A DNA stretch of 64,000 nucleotides from Sporotomaculum syntrophicum (GTDB taxonomy: Bacteria > Bacillota > Desulfotomaculia > Desulfotomaculales > Desulfallaceae). The notes beneath the pieces were generated by a model that did not search any database, was not told the origin of the DNA, and saw only the letters and a list, made by a program, of their open reading frames with translations. How positions within the stretch are numbered: the stretch's first letter is position 1; each line of letters begins with the position of its first letter. Below are positions 55,093 through 64,000 of this stretch, one piece after another. The position numbers and the translations under genes are program-made. The stretch lies in NCBI RefSeq assembly GCF_009932395.1, contig NZ_LSRS01000001.1, forward strand, positions 214,864 to 278,863, given 5' to 3'.

Positions 55093-56355
55093 TTAATCTT
55101 CACTTTCCGTGCTACCGCTACTTCCACCACCCATTTCCCCAATCAAATCCTTTACCAGCTGCACATTATCAGGTGTCTCCTCCACCCAGAGCACGTATTC
55201 CGGTTTATCTTTATCTCCCGACAGGTTATTGGAAATATGAAAGTTAGCCAGTGAGATGCCGGATAGCTCGCTCAGCAGGTTTCGCCTGGCATTCAGGCTT
55301 TCGTGCGCTCCCGTGCCGGTCACCGTCAGCACGGGTACCCGGGTTTTCTGGCGCGTGGTATCCAAACCGGCCAGCGCGCTGCGCACCGCTGTTTCCATGT
55401 TAGGTGGGCAGATGACCAGCAACTCTTTGCCGAATTTTTCGTAGTTATAGGTTACTGTTTTAACATCATCACCGAAGTTAAACATTGACAATCTCTCCGC
55501 CGCATAACCGGCAGTAATATTTTTAAACTGGTAAACAAAAACCTTTCGCTTGCCTGCAGCCGTTATATCCAGTTCCTTGACCAGTGTCTCAATTTGCTCC
55601 CATCGGGAAAACAGCTCACTGTCAAATACTAAAAGCCTGTTATCAAGCTGTACATATCGTTTTAGTTCAATGCCGACATCCTTAAAGAGTTCCACCACCC
55701 GTTCGGTGGGTATCTGGGTCAGCGTGAGAGTTTTATATTCTAATGATAGCTGGCTGTCTCCGGTGTCTACCGCGTAAATCAGCTCTCGCACCTTTTTCAA
55801 AACCTGGGCGGTCCCCTGTACCCAGATCAGGTTCTGGTTGGTATCAACTGTAACGGTTACTTGCTCAACTCCCAAAGAGCCGATAAGCTCCTTCATTTTA
55901 TCCGCCGGCACGTAAAAAAGGCTGAACCTTGTTATAAACATCTGGTCAAAAAAGTTTTCCTGCAATATACCCGGAGAGCCTACCAGCATAATTTGCCCGT
56001 TTTGCAGGTAAGTCAGCCCCTGCTCCTCAATAATCAGTTCCATCGCCTGCAAGGGGGTAATATTGTTGGCTTTAAAGTTAATTTCAACGGGCTGCGCATC
56101 CACCAGTATAATATCCACGCCCATTTTAATGGCCAGCGCGGACAATACGTCCCGGATATCCACGCCACGAAAATCGAGGGATATACGTTCATTGTTGATG
56201 GCAAAAGCCGAGTCCACCGGGTAGTCGGCGGCAGCCAAAGCCGGCAACATATCACCTTTGCCAACGCTCCCGACAACCGGAGCATCGGCAATGGCCGGGC
56301 AAGCGAAAAAAAACTGCATAAGGATCACGGCAATGATAATTATTCTACCGGTCAT
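55093..56355 (-). CDS. Secretin N-domain protein without pore domain (PilQ-like)
   Basis: 420 residues with a signal peptide. An STN/N0 domain (about 53-120: ISLDFRGVDIRDVLSALAIK), then N1-N3-like repeats (VTVTVDTNQNLIWVQGTAQV; VVELFKDVGIEL; VYQFKNITAGYAAERL). The C-terminal beta-barrel pore domain of secretins is absent and the gene ends normally. Its ATG overlaps the pilP-like stop. In a cell without an outer membrane it may form a periplasm-like collar or bind peptidoglycan; that is inference. Confidence 0.82.
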   Translation of the reverse strand: MTGRIIIIAVILMQFFFACPAIADAPVVGSVGKGDMLPALAAADYPVDSAFAINNERISLDFRGVDIRDVLSALAIKMGVDIILVDAQPVEINFKANNITPLQAMELIIEEQGLTYLQNGQIMLVGSPGILQENFFDQMFITRFSLFYVPADKMKELIGSLGVEQVTVTVDTNQNLIWVQGTAQVLKKVRELIYAVDTGDSQLSLEYKTLTLTQIPTERVVELFKDVGIELKRYVQLDNRLLVFDSELFSRWEQIETLVKELDITAAGKRKVFVYQFKNITAGYAAERLSMFNFGDDVKTVTYNYEKFGKELLVICPPNMETAVRSALAGLDTTRQKTRVPVLTVTGTGAHESLNARRNLLSELSGISLANFHISNNLSGDKDKPEYVLWVEETPDNVQLVKDLIGEMGGGSSGSTESED

Positions 56356-57101
56356 TCGTTACCACCTTCTTCATCCAGCGCGTCAGGTGACTGATTGTCC
56401 ATTTGATTAGCACCCTGTTCTGCCTGGGATATTGTTTCCGGTTCAGCCGGTTGTTCAGTAACTTGCCCTCTCCCTTGCCCGGAAGTGTTGCCGGGCGCCT
56501 GGGCGGATGATTGCTCCGCAGTATCACCGGACGTTGCCTTTTCAGCCGCTGCAGCTTTATCTGCCGGTTGATTAGTTGACGGCTTAACCTGAGCTGCCCG
56601 GGAGGTTAAATCCTTGACCCGGCCGTTAAACTCCAGCTGCAGTTTATTAGTGCCCATTTTTATTATCACGGCGCCGCGTTTTATTTCCTCCACCGTCCAA
56701 CCCCCGGCTATCTCTTCGCCGGGTCCGGTCACAAAAGCTGTGTTCCCCGTTTCAATGATAGCCAGGTTACCGCCATTGCCGCCTGTAATGATACCTTTTA
56801 AAACCATGCCACTGCTGAAAGGATCACGTATATCGCGGCTTTCATCCAGCTTACGGCCGGTATCCGGCAAATATGTACTCAGGGCCCCGGGTTCCGGGCT
56901 TTTAGCTGTTTTGCTGCCGTTTTGCTGCTGAGTCTGCTCGTCCTGGTTTTTATTAATATAGCTATCGTTTAATTTAAACAGCATAGCCAAAAAAATAAAA
57001 CAAGCCAGCAAAATAACTCCGCCGGTAATCAGATTTTTTTTATTGTTAACAATAAATTGTCCTAGTTGCTCCCGGTTGATATTGATTTTTGGCATGGTCA
57101 C
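56352..57101 (-). CDS. PilP/GspC-like pilus assembly protein
   Basis: 249 residues: one membrane helix (about 24-44), a Q/K-rich linker, an HR-type small beta domain (about 90-165; IRDPFSSGMVLKGIITG), and a low-complexity Q/A/E-rich C-terminus of about 80 residues. The IRDPF start of the beta domain is typical of PilP, which links PilN/O to the secretin. Position between pilO and the secretin-like gene supports this. Confidence 0.75.
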   Translation of the reverse strand: MTMPKININREQLGQFIVNNKKNLITGGVILLACFIFLAMLFKLNDSYINKNQDEQTQQQNGSKTAKSPEPGALSTYLPDTGRKLDESRDIRDPFSSGMVLKGIITGGNGGNLAIIETGNTAFVTGPGEEIAGGWTVEEIKRGAVIIKMGTNKLQLEFNGRVKDLTSRAAQVKPSTNQPADKAAAAEKATSGDTAEQSSAQAPGNTSGQGRGQVTEQPAEPETISQAEQGANQMDNQSPDALDEEGGNE

Positions 57102-57140
57102 GCTCTACTACTCCTTCCGCATCGTTAAAATAAATGAACC

Positions 57141-57674
57141 TTAATCCGTATAAAATGCGGTAGTCTTGATATTTGCGCTGATACCCGGCGACATTTGGTC
57201 GCCCCCTCTCATGGTGAATTCCTCAATACGCAACGCCCGGGGGCCGTTTTGCATGTAGTCCAGCATATCAATCATACCCGTATAATTTATCTTCAAATCA
57301 ATGGTTACAGGCATTTCCATGTATTTCTTTCGGGTGATATGCTCGGCAAATTGCACTTGCAGCAGATCGCCGCCGGCAGCCGTAGCCATATTGCTGATAT
57401 CATTAATCAACAAATCTTCCGCCGGGCTCCCGGGAAACGCTTTATTGAACTCGTTTAATTTTTCCTGCATTTGTTCGGCCCGGCTTTCCAACTGTTTTAA
57501 TCCCCGGTACGATGCTTGCGTTTTGTACAGGGAAGCACGTTCCCGGTCTATGGCGGCATGTCCTTCCTGTAATGCGGTCCACTGGTTGTAAAGCAAAAAC
57601 ATCATAAGTATTATTGCGACAGCTCCCAGGCCAATCGATAGCACTTCCTCACGAGAATAATTTGATTTCTTCAC
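57141..57674 (-). CDS. pilO: PilO-like pilus alignment protein
   Basis: 177 residues: N-terminal helix in the membrane (about 14-27), coiled coil (ESRAEQMQEKLNEFNKAFPG), and a ferredoxin-like C-domain. Starts at GTG. Pairs with PilN in the inner-membrane platform. Confidence 0.85.
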   Translation of the reverse strand: MKKSNYSREEVLSIGLGAVAIILMMFLLYNQWTALQEGHAAIDRERASLYKTQASYRGLKQLESRAEQMQEKLNEFNKAFPGSPAEDLLINDISNMATAAGGDLLQVQFAEHITRKKYMEMPVTIDLKINYTGMIDMLDYMQNGPRALRIEEFTMRGGDQMSPGISANIKTTAFYTD

Positions 57675-57721
57675 TTAACCACCACCTGCTTTTGCTGCTA
57701 TTATAGGAATATAATGATCGA

Positions 57722-58351
57722 TTAACCGGCAGGTTGCCCTGAAAGCACACCGGCTTTAATCTCAAAACGGATCACCGGTTCCCCGTTCAGTTCCTCCCTG
57801 GAGGAAAACCGGCAATTAACACCAGTTAGCTCCGGTATTTGGCGTATTTGCTCCAGCCACTGCGTCATCGCAATATACTCAAAAGCATAACCCTGAATGG
57901 TTAACTCGCCACAGGTCTCGGGTGCCTCCTGGTTATTTGTCGTATTACTGTTGGAACTGGTACTTTGCCTGCCTCCATTCTTTTCATTGGAGTACGAAAG
58001 GTCCGACAACCACACGTTTACGGGTATATGGAGCCCTATGTTTTCTAAAACGGACTTCCACGACGGGGGAATACCTACCGCTTCTTTTATTAACCCCTCA
58101 GTTTGCTCAATCTGGTTCTGCAATTGGGCATATTGCTGCAAAGCAGGGATTTTACTTTCCAGTTCCGCACGTTCATTGCGCAGCCCGGTCACATCGGCCC
58201 GCACCTGAAACGTTGCCAGCACCAGCACGCCATATAACACGATAAAGATCGCCAGTACAGCACCTGCCATCAACAGCGCGGTTCGTTTTTTACGCTCGCT
58301 TTCCCACCGGGCTTTAATCTCCGGAGGCAATAAATTTATTCTGACATACAA
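57722..58351 (-). CDS. pilN: PilN-like pilus assembly protein
   Basis: 209 residues. The N-terminus RINLLPPEIKARW contains the INLLP motif that docks into PilM. One membrane helix (about 25-47), coiled coil, and a C-terminal domain. TTG start with GGAGG upstream, 3 nt after pilM. Confidence 0.92.
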   Translation of the reverse strand: MYVRINLLPPEIKARWESERKKRTALLMAGAVLAIFIVLYGVLVLATFQVRADVTGLRNERAELESKIPALQQYAQLQNQIEQTEGLIKEAVGIPPSWKSVLENIGLHIPVNVWLSDLSYSNEKNGGRQSTSSNSNTTNNQEAPETCGELTIQGYAFEYIAMTQWLEQIRQIPELTGVNCRFSSREELNGEPVIRFEIKAGVLSGQPAG

Positions 58352-58354
58352 ACG

Positions 58355-59455
58355 TTATTCCTCCAGTCCGCGCAAAGCCAGGCCGATAGCTACGGCAAAA
58401 TCCGGTCCTTTACGCTGCAAATCCACATCCTTGACCCGGATGTAGTCTTTGATATTGACCAGCGGGTCAATGATCTCCACCGGCAGCTCAATTTCCGCCT
58501 GTAAATATTCGGTCAGCCCCGCCAATCGGGCGCCTCGGCCACTGATAATCAGAGCGTCCACCGCGACCTCTTCGGTTTGGGTCATGTAATAGCCAATTGA
58601 AGAGCGTATATCATTAGCCAGTGCCAATTCCCACACGCTCGGCGAACCGGCAGCCGCTTGACCGGTATCCGAGGCATGCTCGCCCGGTAACCGGTTGTCC
58701 TGAGCCGACGCAGCCGCCTGGCACACCGCCTGAAGCAGTTCTTCCAACGGCTTGTCCAGCTCACACGCATAAGATTTCAGCGAGTGCGGTATCACCCGGG
58801 CAAAGCGCGGTATACCGTCCGTAACCAGAAGCAACGTTGTAAGCCCGTTGGATATGTCGGCCAGCAGCAGGGAACTTTTCAGCCGTTCCGCAGGTAGTGT
58901 ACGCATTAGTGCCAAAGGAACGGCATCCACCACCCGGGGCACCAGGGCCGCCTTTTGCACCGCCTGCAGGCTTTTATCAAGCAGATCCCGCCTGGCCGCC
59001 ACCAGCAATATTTGCAACAGGCGGCCGTTGTCACCGTCTATTTCACCCATTACGGCGTAATCTAACACCATTTCATCAGGCGATATGGGCAAGTATTCGC
59101 CAGCTTGAAAATGCAATGCCTGGGACAGTTTATTGTCCGGAATTTTGGGAAAGTTGGTCAGCCTCATCAGCACACCCTGGTTGGATATGCCCAGCGTCAC
59201 CTCACGGCTGCCTATGCGGGCTTTCGCCCACAACTCTTCCAATGCACTCGCAACGGCGTCAACATCGGCTACCACTCCCTCGGACACGGCATCTTCAGGA
59301 ATCGTTATTTCCCCCGCCGCTACCAGTGATGGGGCATGCTTAACGCCGCTTAAGCTCACCACACGAATAATCCCGGTGTCCAGTTCAAGGCCTACCGCGT
59401 CGGCAGACTTAAGTAACTGCATAAGCTCACCAACTCCCTTAATTTTATTTAACAT
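58355..59455 (-). CDS. pilM: PilM-like actin-fold protein
   Basis: 366 residues of the actin-like PilM family: AVGLELDTGIIRVVSL (phosphate-1), LADISNGLTTLLLV (phosphate-2), ALIISGRGARLAGL (adenosine). Cytoplasmic adaptor that binds PilN and the ATPases. Starts 8 nt after the sigma-factor gene. Confidence 0.92.
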   Translation of the reverse strand: MLNKIKGVGELMQLLKSADAVGLELDTGIIRVVSLSGVKHAPSLVAAGEITIPEDAVSEGVVADVDAVASALEELWAKARIGSREVTLGISNQGVLMRLTNFPKIPDNKLSQALHFQAGEYLPISPDEMVLDYAVMGEIDGDNGRLLQILLVAARRDLLDKSLQAVQKAALVPRVVDAVPLALMRTLPAERLKSSLLLADISNGLTTLLLVTDGIPRFARVIPHSLKSYACELDKPLEELLQAVCQAAASAQDNRLPGEHASDTGQAAAGSPSVWELALANDIRSSIGYYMTQTEEVAVDALIISGRGARLAGLTEYLQAEIELPVEIIDPLVNIKDYIRVKDVDLQRKGPDFAVAIGLALRGLEE

Positions 59456-59463
59456 TATAATTA

Positions 59464-60189
59464 TTAAGGCCGTTTTTGGAATAAATCCGACATTATTTTG
59501 AGACTTTTATGCAATATTCTGGATACCTTGCGCTGGCTTATGCCCAGTTCCTCGGCTACCTCGTTCTGGGTCATATCCCGGTAAAACAACAGCCCGATTA
59601 CCTTGCGCTGCAATTCAGACAATTTTTCCAGGGCCTGCCCGAGAACAATGATATCCTCAATGGGTAAGTGAAAACTTTCATATCGCATGCTGTGAATTTG
59701 TGATATGTCAATATCGTCGAAAGAAACCAAACCCGCCCGCATGGTTTGGATAACGCCTTCCTCCCGTACGTTTAACGCAGCGGCAATTTCACCGACCTCG
59801 GGCACATTGCCGGTTTGTTTGAGGCATTCTTCAATATACTGGTCGATCTTGTTCTGTAAATTGGCGGCCCAGCCCGGCCGGTAATAAGCGGCCTCTTTGC
59901 GAATATAGTGCCGGATCTCACCCATAATGTAATGACTCGCAAAGGTGGCAAAGGCTGCACTGCGCTCCGGGTCATAACGTTTAACCGACTTGATTAATCC
60001 CTCAAAACCTGCTTGTAATACATCATCTTTTGGCAGGTCCGGGGCATATAATTTGGCAAAATGGTGCACCAGGCGGGAACCTGCCCGCACCACTCGCTGC
60101 AAATGCTGTTCATCTGGGCAGCGGAGGTAATCCGCCATAGCTGCTTCAATACTATTTGCCGCGTCCCAAGTTTTCCCCTCCTCAATCAT
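59464..60189 (-). CDS. Sigma-70 family factor (sigma-B/F/FliA-like) in T4P operon
   Basis: About 241 residues. Region 2 (about 35-105) includes LQAGFEGLIKSVKRYDPERS and TFASHYIMGEIRHYIRKE; region 3 (VPEVGEIAAALNVREEGVI) and region 4 (LSELQRKVIGLLFYRDMTQN and ELGISQRKVSRILHKSLK) are complete. The overall form is that of group 3 sporulation/stress/flagellar factors. No anti-sigma or anti-anti-sigma gene is beside it. It sits between pilC and pilM with 2- and 8-nt spacers, so it is made together with the pilus machine. ATG at 60189 follows GGGAGGT. Confidence 0.9.
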   Translation of the reverse strand: MIEEGKTWDAANSIEAAMADYLRCPDEQHLQRVVRAGSRLVHHFAKLYAPDLPKDDVLQAGFEGLIKSVKRYDPERSAAFATFASHYIMGEIRHYIRKEAAYYRPGWAANLQNKIDQYIEECLKQTGNVPEVGEIAAALNVREEGVIQTMRAGLVSFDDIDISQIHSMRYESFHLPIEDIIVLGQALEKLSELQRKVIGLLFYRDMTQNEVAEELGISQRKVSRILHKSLKIMSDLFQKRP

Positions 60190-60193
60190 CACT

Positions 60194-61402
60194 TTACCTC
60201 CCTACCGAGGTTACCGCGGTAAATATCGGCAGGTAAATGGCAATTACCATCCCCCCAATAATACAGCCAATTATTATCAGCAGCACCGGTTCCAACAGCG
60301 ATGTCAGCCCCTTGGTGGTGACAGCCACTTCTTCTTCGTAAAACTCGGCCACTTTGCCCAGTAAAGCGGACAATTCACCTGTTTCCTCACCAATGGCCAC
60401 CATGTTAATCAACATGGGAGGGAAGAAGCCGCTTTTTTGAAGCAGCACGGCAATGCCTCGCCCCTCTTGAAGGCCGGCTCCGGTCTGCTGAACTGCTTTT
60501 GTGATTTGCATACTGCCTGTTGCCGGGCCTGCCGTCTCCAGTGCCTGCAAAACCGGAATACCTCCGGCCAGCAGCGTGGATAGAGTGCGGGAAAAGCTCG
60601 CCACAGCGGCCTTTTTAAAAATATCGCCAAAAACCGGCAACCGAAATTTAACACTATCCCAGGCTTTTTTACCGGCGTCATTAGCCAGGTAAAATCGCAT
60701 TCCCAGCACAACTGCTATAAGCGAACATATATGTATATACCAGTAAAAGCGCAGTGAATCGCTTAGAGCAATCATTATTTTTGTAGGTAGCGGCAAGGGG
60801 GTGCCGGGTGGAAAAAAGCCGACAAAAACCGGCACAACAAAAAACAGCATGGCCATTACAACAAAACAGGCGAATAATATTACTACGGTAGGGTAAAAAG
60901 TAGCGGCCCGGATATTGTCCCGCAGTATTTTATTGCGCTCCAATTGTTCTGAAAGGCGCTTAAGCATTTCTTCCATAGCACCGCCCACTTCACCGGCTCT
61001 GATCATGTCTACGAACATGGGAGAAAACACCTCCGGATACGCACGCAGTGACTCGGATAAACTTATGCCTCCCTCCACATTGCGAGCAATTTCGCCCACA
61101 ATGTCGCGCAATTTAACATTGTTGGTTTGTTCATGCAAAGTATATAAACAACGCGTCAGCGGTATACCGGCCGAAATCATGGCGGCAAGCTGCCGGCTAA
61201 AAAAAGTTATATCTCCTACTTTAATTTTGCAATGTTTGCTGAAGGTTTTTCTTAATGATGTTTCTTTGACCCCGGTTATTTCAACAACAATGTAACCCTT
61301 TTTGCGCAGCCGATCGGCGGCCGACTGCTCGTGCTCGGCCTCAATTTTACCGTTTACCGGAACCCCGGCATTGTCAAACGCCTCGTAAGCGTACATAGGC
61401 AT
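60194..61402 (-). CDS. pilC: PilC/GspF-like inner-membrane platform protein
   Basis: 402 residues: an N-terminal soluble domain, then two GspF repeats with three membrane helices, including FFSRQLAAMISAGIPLTRCL and FSRTLSTLLAGGIPVLQAL as the paired signatures. ATG at 61402 fits the family start (YAYEAFDNAG) and has AAGG upstream; the frame opens at a TTG six codons earlier. Confidence 0.95.
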   Translation of the reverse strand: MPMYAYEAFDNAGVPVNGKIEAEHEQSAADRLRKKGYIVVEITGVKETSLRKTFSKHCKIKVGDITFFSRQLAAMISAGIPLTRCLYTLHEQTNNVKLRDIVGEIARNVEGGISLSESLRAYPEVFSPMFVDMIRAGEVGGAMEEMLKRLSEQLERNKILRDNIRAATFYPTVVILFACFVVMAMLFFVVPVFVGFFPPGTPLPLPTKIMIALSDSLRFYWYIHICSLIAVVLGMRFYLANDAGKKAWDSVKFRLPVFGDIFKKAAVASFSRTLSTLLAGGIPVLQALETAGPATGSMQITKAVQQTGAGLQEGRGIAVLLQKSGFFPPMLINMVAIGEETGELSALLGKVAEFYEEEVAVTTKGLTSLLEPVLLIIIGCIIGGMVIAIYLPIFTAVTSVGR

Positions 61403-61434
61403 ACTATCATACCTTTCCAACTATAAACGGACAA

Positions 61435-62505
61435 CTATATCATAAAATTCTGGTTGCTCAGCGCCCTCTGCAACTCTACCTTATCCACAGACCGCTCCAG
61501 GGCGTTTTCTCTGGTGATAACACCCGACAGGCACAATTCGGCCAGAGCCTGATCCATAGTCTGCATACCCGCGCCACGCCCGGTTTGCATGACACTGTAT
61601 AGCTGGTGTTCCTTAGCCTCGCGGATTAAATTGCGCACCGCCGGGTTGGTAAGCAGCAATTCCACCGCCGCTACCCGCCCGCGACCGTCTTTGCGCGGTA
61701 TTAATTGCTGGGCCAGCACTCCTTGCAAAGAATCGGCCAGCTGCTGCCTTATCTGGCTACGCATACCTTCAGGGAATACATCCACTATACGGTGCACGGC
61801 CAGAGCCGCCGTCTGAGTGTGCAGCGTAGAGAGCACCAGATGTCCTGTTTCCGCGGCAGTAAGAGCAATGGCAATGCTTTCGGTATCCCTCATTTCACCG
61901 ATTAAAATAACATCGGGGTCATGACGCAGCGCATGCCTTAACGCAACGGCGAAGGAGTGAGTGTCGCTGCCCACCTCACGCTGCTTGACTATTGATTTTT
62001 TGTGGCTGTGCAAATACTCAATCGGGTCCTCGACTGTCAATATGTTTACACTGCGCTGTTCATTTATTGTATTGATTAACGCAGCTAAAGTGGTAGATTT
62101 ACCACTTCCGGTTGAACCGGTAACCAAAACTAGTCCGCGAGGCAGCATAGCCAGATTTTTAACTGTTTCCGGCAAGCCCAACTCATCCAGACCGGGTATT
62201 TGCATAGGCACCACCCTGAAGTTGACTCCCAGAGAACCGCGCTGCCACATAATATTACCCCGGAAGCGGCTGACTCCAGGTATTGAATAGGAAAAATCCA
62301 ACTCCTTGTTATTTTCCAGCTGTTCACGCTGTTTGGGTTGAAGCAAGGGGAAAACCATCTCTTCAATATCAGACGGCATCAAAGCGGGCATGGAAAGTCT
62401 GACCAACTCCCCGTTGACACGCACCACGGGAGGTATGCCGACCGCCAGGTGCAGATCTGAGCCGTACATATTAACTGTTTGAATGAGTATTTCATTTAAA
62501 TCCAT
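61435..62505 (-). CDS. pilT: PilT-like retraction ATPase
   Basis: 356 residues. Walker A GSTGSGKSTT, Asp box LTVEDPIEYLH, Walker B DVILIGEMRDTESI, His box TGHLVLSTLHT and VRNLIREAKEHQ. Powers pilus disassembly and twitching. It begins at the base after the pilB stop. Confidence 0.95.
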   Translation of the reverse strand: MDLNEILIQTVNMYGSDLHLAVGIPPVVRVNGELVRLSMPALMPSDIEEMVFPLLQPKQREQLENNKELDFSYSIPGVSRFRGNIMWQRGSLGVNFRVVPMQIPGLDELGLPETVKNLAMLPRGLVLVTGSTGSGKSTTLAALINTINEQRSVNILTVEDPIEYLHSHKKSIVKQREVGSDTHSFAVALRHALRHDPDVILIGEMRDTESIAIALTAAETGHLVLSTLHTQTAALAVHRIVDVFPEGMRSQIRQQLADSLQGVLAQQLIPRKDGRGRVAAVELLLTNPAVRNLIREAKEHQLYSVMQTGRGAGMQTMDQALAELCLSGVITRENALERSVDKVELQRALSNQNFMI

Positions 62506-64000
62506 CTATACCACCACCCGAACCAATTCCTCCAATGAAGTAATACCCTGTTTCACCTTCATCAACCCGTCCCGGCGTAGTGTCACCATACCTTCGGAGA
62601 TGGCGGCATTTCTAATTTCCCGGGACGATTTCCGCTCCAAGATCATGTCATGTATCCTTTCGCTAACAAATAGCAGTTCGTAAATACCGGTCCTGCCCCG
62701 GTAGCCAGTATTGCTGCATCGCATACACCCCGCCGGGCGGTACAGCCCGACCTCGGTTTCATTTTCATCGAAAGGGAAGTCTGGAAAATCCGGCATTTTA
62801 TCTCGCGAAATAGTATAGGATTCTTTGCAATGGGGGCACAGTACCCGCGCCAAACGCTGAGCTAGCACACACAATAGCGATGATGCGGTTAAAAACGGCT
62901 CAATACCCATTTCCGTCAGGCGAGTTATAGAACCCGGCGCGTCATTGGTATGGAGAGAGGAAAAAACAAGGTGTCCCGTAAGAGCCGACTCAATAGCCAG
63001 TTTGGCTGTCTCCTGGTCCCTGATTTCACCAACCATGATGATGTCGGGGTCGCTGCGCAGTATGGAGCGCAAACCCGTAGCAAAGGTCAGACCGGCCCTG
63101 GGATTTATTTGCACCTGGTTAATACCGTCCATGCGATATTCAACCGGATCTTCCACGGTTATAATATTTTTTGCATTCTTGTCAAGCGTAGCCAGGCCGG
63201 CGTAAAGCGTTGTACTTTTGCCGCTGCCCGTAGGACCCGTAACGAGAATACAACCATAGGGCCGCCTAATGGCTTCCCGGTATTTATCCAGCACCCCGGG
63301 GGAAACGCCCAGTTCCTCAAGAGTTATTATATTGGACGACCGGTTGAGCAACCTTAAAGTCAACCGCTCGCCATAGCTGGCAGGCAACGAAGCCACCCGC
63401 ACATCGATAGTCTGGCCTTCTATTTTCAAGGACATTCGACCGTCCTGAGGAATCCGGCGCTCGGCTATATTCATATTGGCCATAATTTTTATCCTGGATA
63501 TTAAAGAGCCGTGCATTGCTCTGGGCAGATGCATAACGTTGTGCAGCACGCCGTCAATGCGGAAACGCACTCTCAAGTTGTTTTCGTATAACTCAATATG
63601 CACATCACTGGCTTTGGCCCCCACCGCCTGGGCTATAATCATATTAGCCAATTGTACTGCGGGCCTGGTTGTTTGCTCTTCGGTTTCTATGGTTATATTT
63701 TCGTCATCCTGCAGATCATCCTTAACCTGTCCAAAATCCATATTAGCCCGGCTATATTTTTCAATCATGGCTTCAAGTTCACTATCGGGAGCCACTACCA
63801 CTTTTATATCAAAGCCGGATAGAATGCGCAGGTCATCAATAGCCATAATGTTGTTGGGATGCTGCATGGCCACTACCAGTTTATTATCGCTGAAACCTAT
63901 GGGCAGGACCCTGTAGCGTTTATATGCCTCGACAGGCAAAGCGGCCACGGCGGCACTGTCAATGACGGTTTCTTCAAGGGAAATAAAATCAACGCCTGAA
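62506..64000 (-). CDS. pilB: PilB extension ATPase (5' end beyond window)
   Basis: About 498 codons visible; the frame stays open to the window edge and the extra residues (VDFISLEETVIDSAAVAAL) match the T2SSE N-terminal domain, so the N-terminus is missing. Walker A GPTGSGKSTTLYAG, Asp box ITVEDPVEYRM, Walker B DIIMVGEIRDQETA, His box LVFSSLHTNDA, and the tetra-cysteine zinc site (LCPHCKES and GCMRCSNTGYRG). Drives pilus assembly. Confidence 0.96.
   Translation of the reverse strand, partial: SGVDFISLEETVIDSAAVAALPVEAYKRYRVLPIGFSDNKLVVAMQHPNNIMAIDDLRILSGFDIKVVVAPDSELEAMIEKYSRANMDFGQVKDDLQDDENITIETEEQTTRPAVQLANMIIAQAVGAKASDVHIELYENNLRVRFRIDGVLHNVMHLPRAMHGSLISRIKIMANMNIAERRIPQDGRMSLKIEGQTIDVRVASLPASYGERLTLRLLNRSSNIITLEELGVSPGVLDKYREAIRRPYGCILVTGPTGSGKSTTLYAGLATLDKNAKNIITVEDPVEYRMDGINQVQINPRAGLTFATGLRSILRSDPDIIMVGEIRDQETAKLAIESALTGHLVFSSLHTNDAPGSITRLTEMGIEPFLTASSLLCVLAQRLARVLCPHCKESYTISRDKMPDFPDFPFDENETEVGLYRPAGCMRCSNTGYRGRTGIYELLFVSERIHDMILERKSSREIRNAAISEGMVTLRRDGLMKVKQGITSLEELVRVVV

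Overview
The window reads as a chromosomal stretch of a spore-forming, anaerobic Gram-positive bacterium of the Desulfotomaculum/Pelotomaculum type (Peptococcaceae-like Bacillota). This is inferred from gene content: Spo0A, SpoIVB, a complete spoIIIAA-AH operon, an Asp23/AmaP/DUF2273 envelope-stress module, FolD plus FchA next to an NfnAB-type transhydrogenase, an OLE RNA with its membrane partner, and a large type IV pilus (T4P) locus without a visible outer-membrane pore. No IS element, tRNA, rRNA or CRISPR array was recognised.

Layout. 1-5.6 kb: steA (cut by the window edge), spo0A and spoIVB, then recN behind its own terminator. 5.6-18.2 kb (all minus strand): argR, mnmM-like, nadK, tlyA, dxs, oapA, the OLE RNA (about 10925-11540, with its own promoter), ispA, xseB, a terminator, fchA, folD, xseA, a terminator, nfnB, nfnA. 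18.3-21.6 kb: nusB, DUF2273, amaP, asp23 and a biotin-dependent carboxyltransferase subunit. 22.0-28.7 kb: spoIIIAH to spoIIIAA (minus), a zinc-ribbon CD1247-type protein, and efp. 28.8-35 kb: an M24 peptidase, aroQ, tldE, a small YabG-N-like protein, DUF3243, prepilin peptidase and tldD. 35-38.3 kb: a first minor-pilin cluster, a lone prepilin and a tautomerase. 38.4-46 kb: a eukaryotic-type hexokinase, then a stressosome operon (rsbR-rsbS-rsbT-rsbX) ending in a diguanylate cyclase with an RsbU-like N-terminus, and a PAS/GAF/HD-GYP protein. 46.3-64 kb: a stalk-domain secreted protein, a second PilT, a secreted seven-bladed propeller, a second minor-pilin cluster with a decayed pilin copy, and the main T4P operon pilB-pilT-pilC-sigma factor-pilM-pilN-pilO-pilP-like-secretin-N-domain protein, followed by pilA and a pilin.

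How it fits together. The 5.6-13 kb block is the classic housekeeping neighbourhood of OLE RNA, a rare, roughly 0.6 kb structured non-coding RNA that works with OapA at the membrane. The stressosome has no sigma-B partner-switch genes (no rsbW or rsbV) beside it; its output appears to be c-di-GMP synthesis, with an HD-GYP protein next door to degrade c-di-GMP. This sits between two pilin clusters and close to a T4P operon that carries its own sigma-B/F-family sigma factor. A candidate promoter for that class of sigma factor lies directly upstream of the major pilin gene. The likely theme is stress- and c-di-GMP-controlled pilus production in a sporulating cell; that link is inference.
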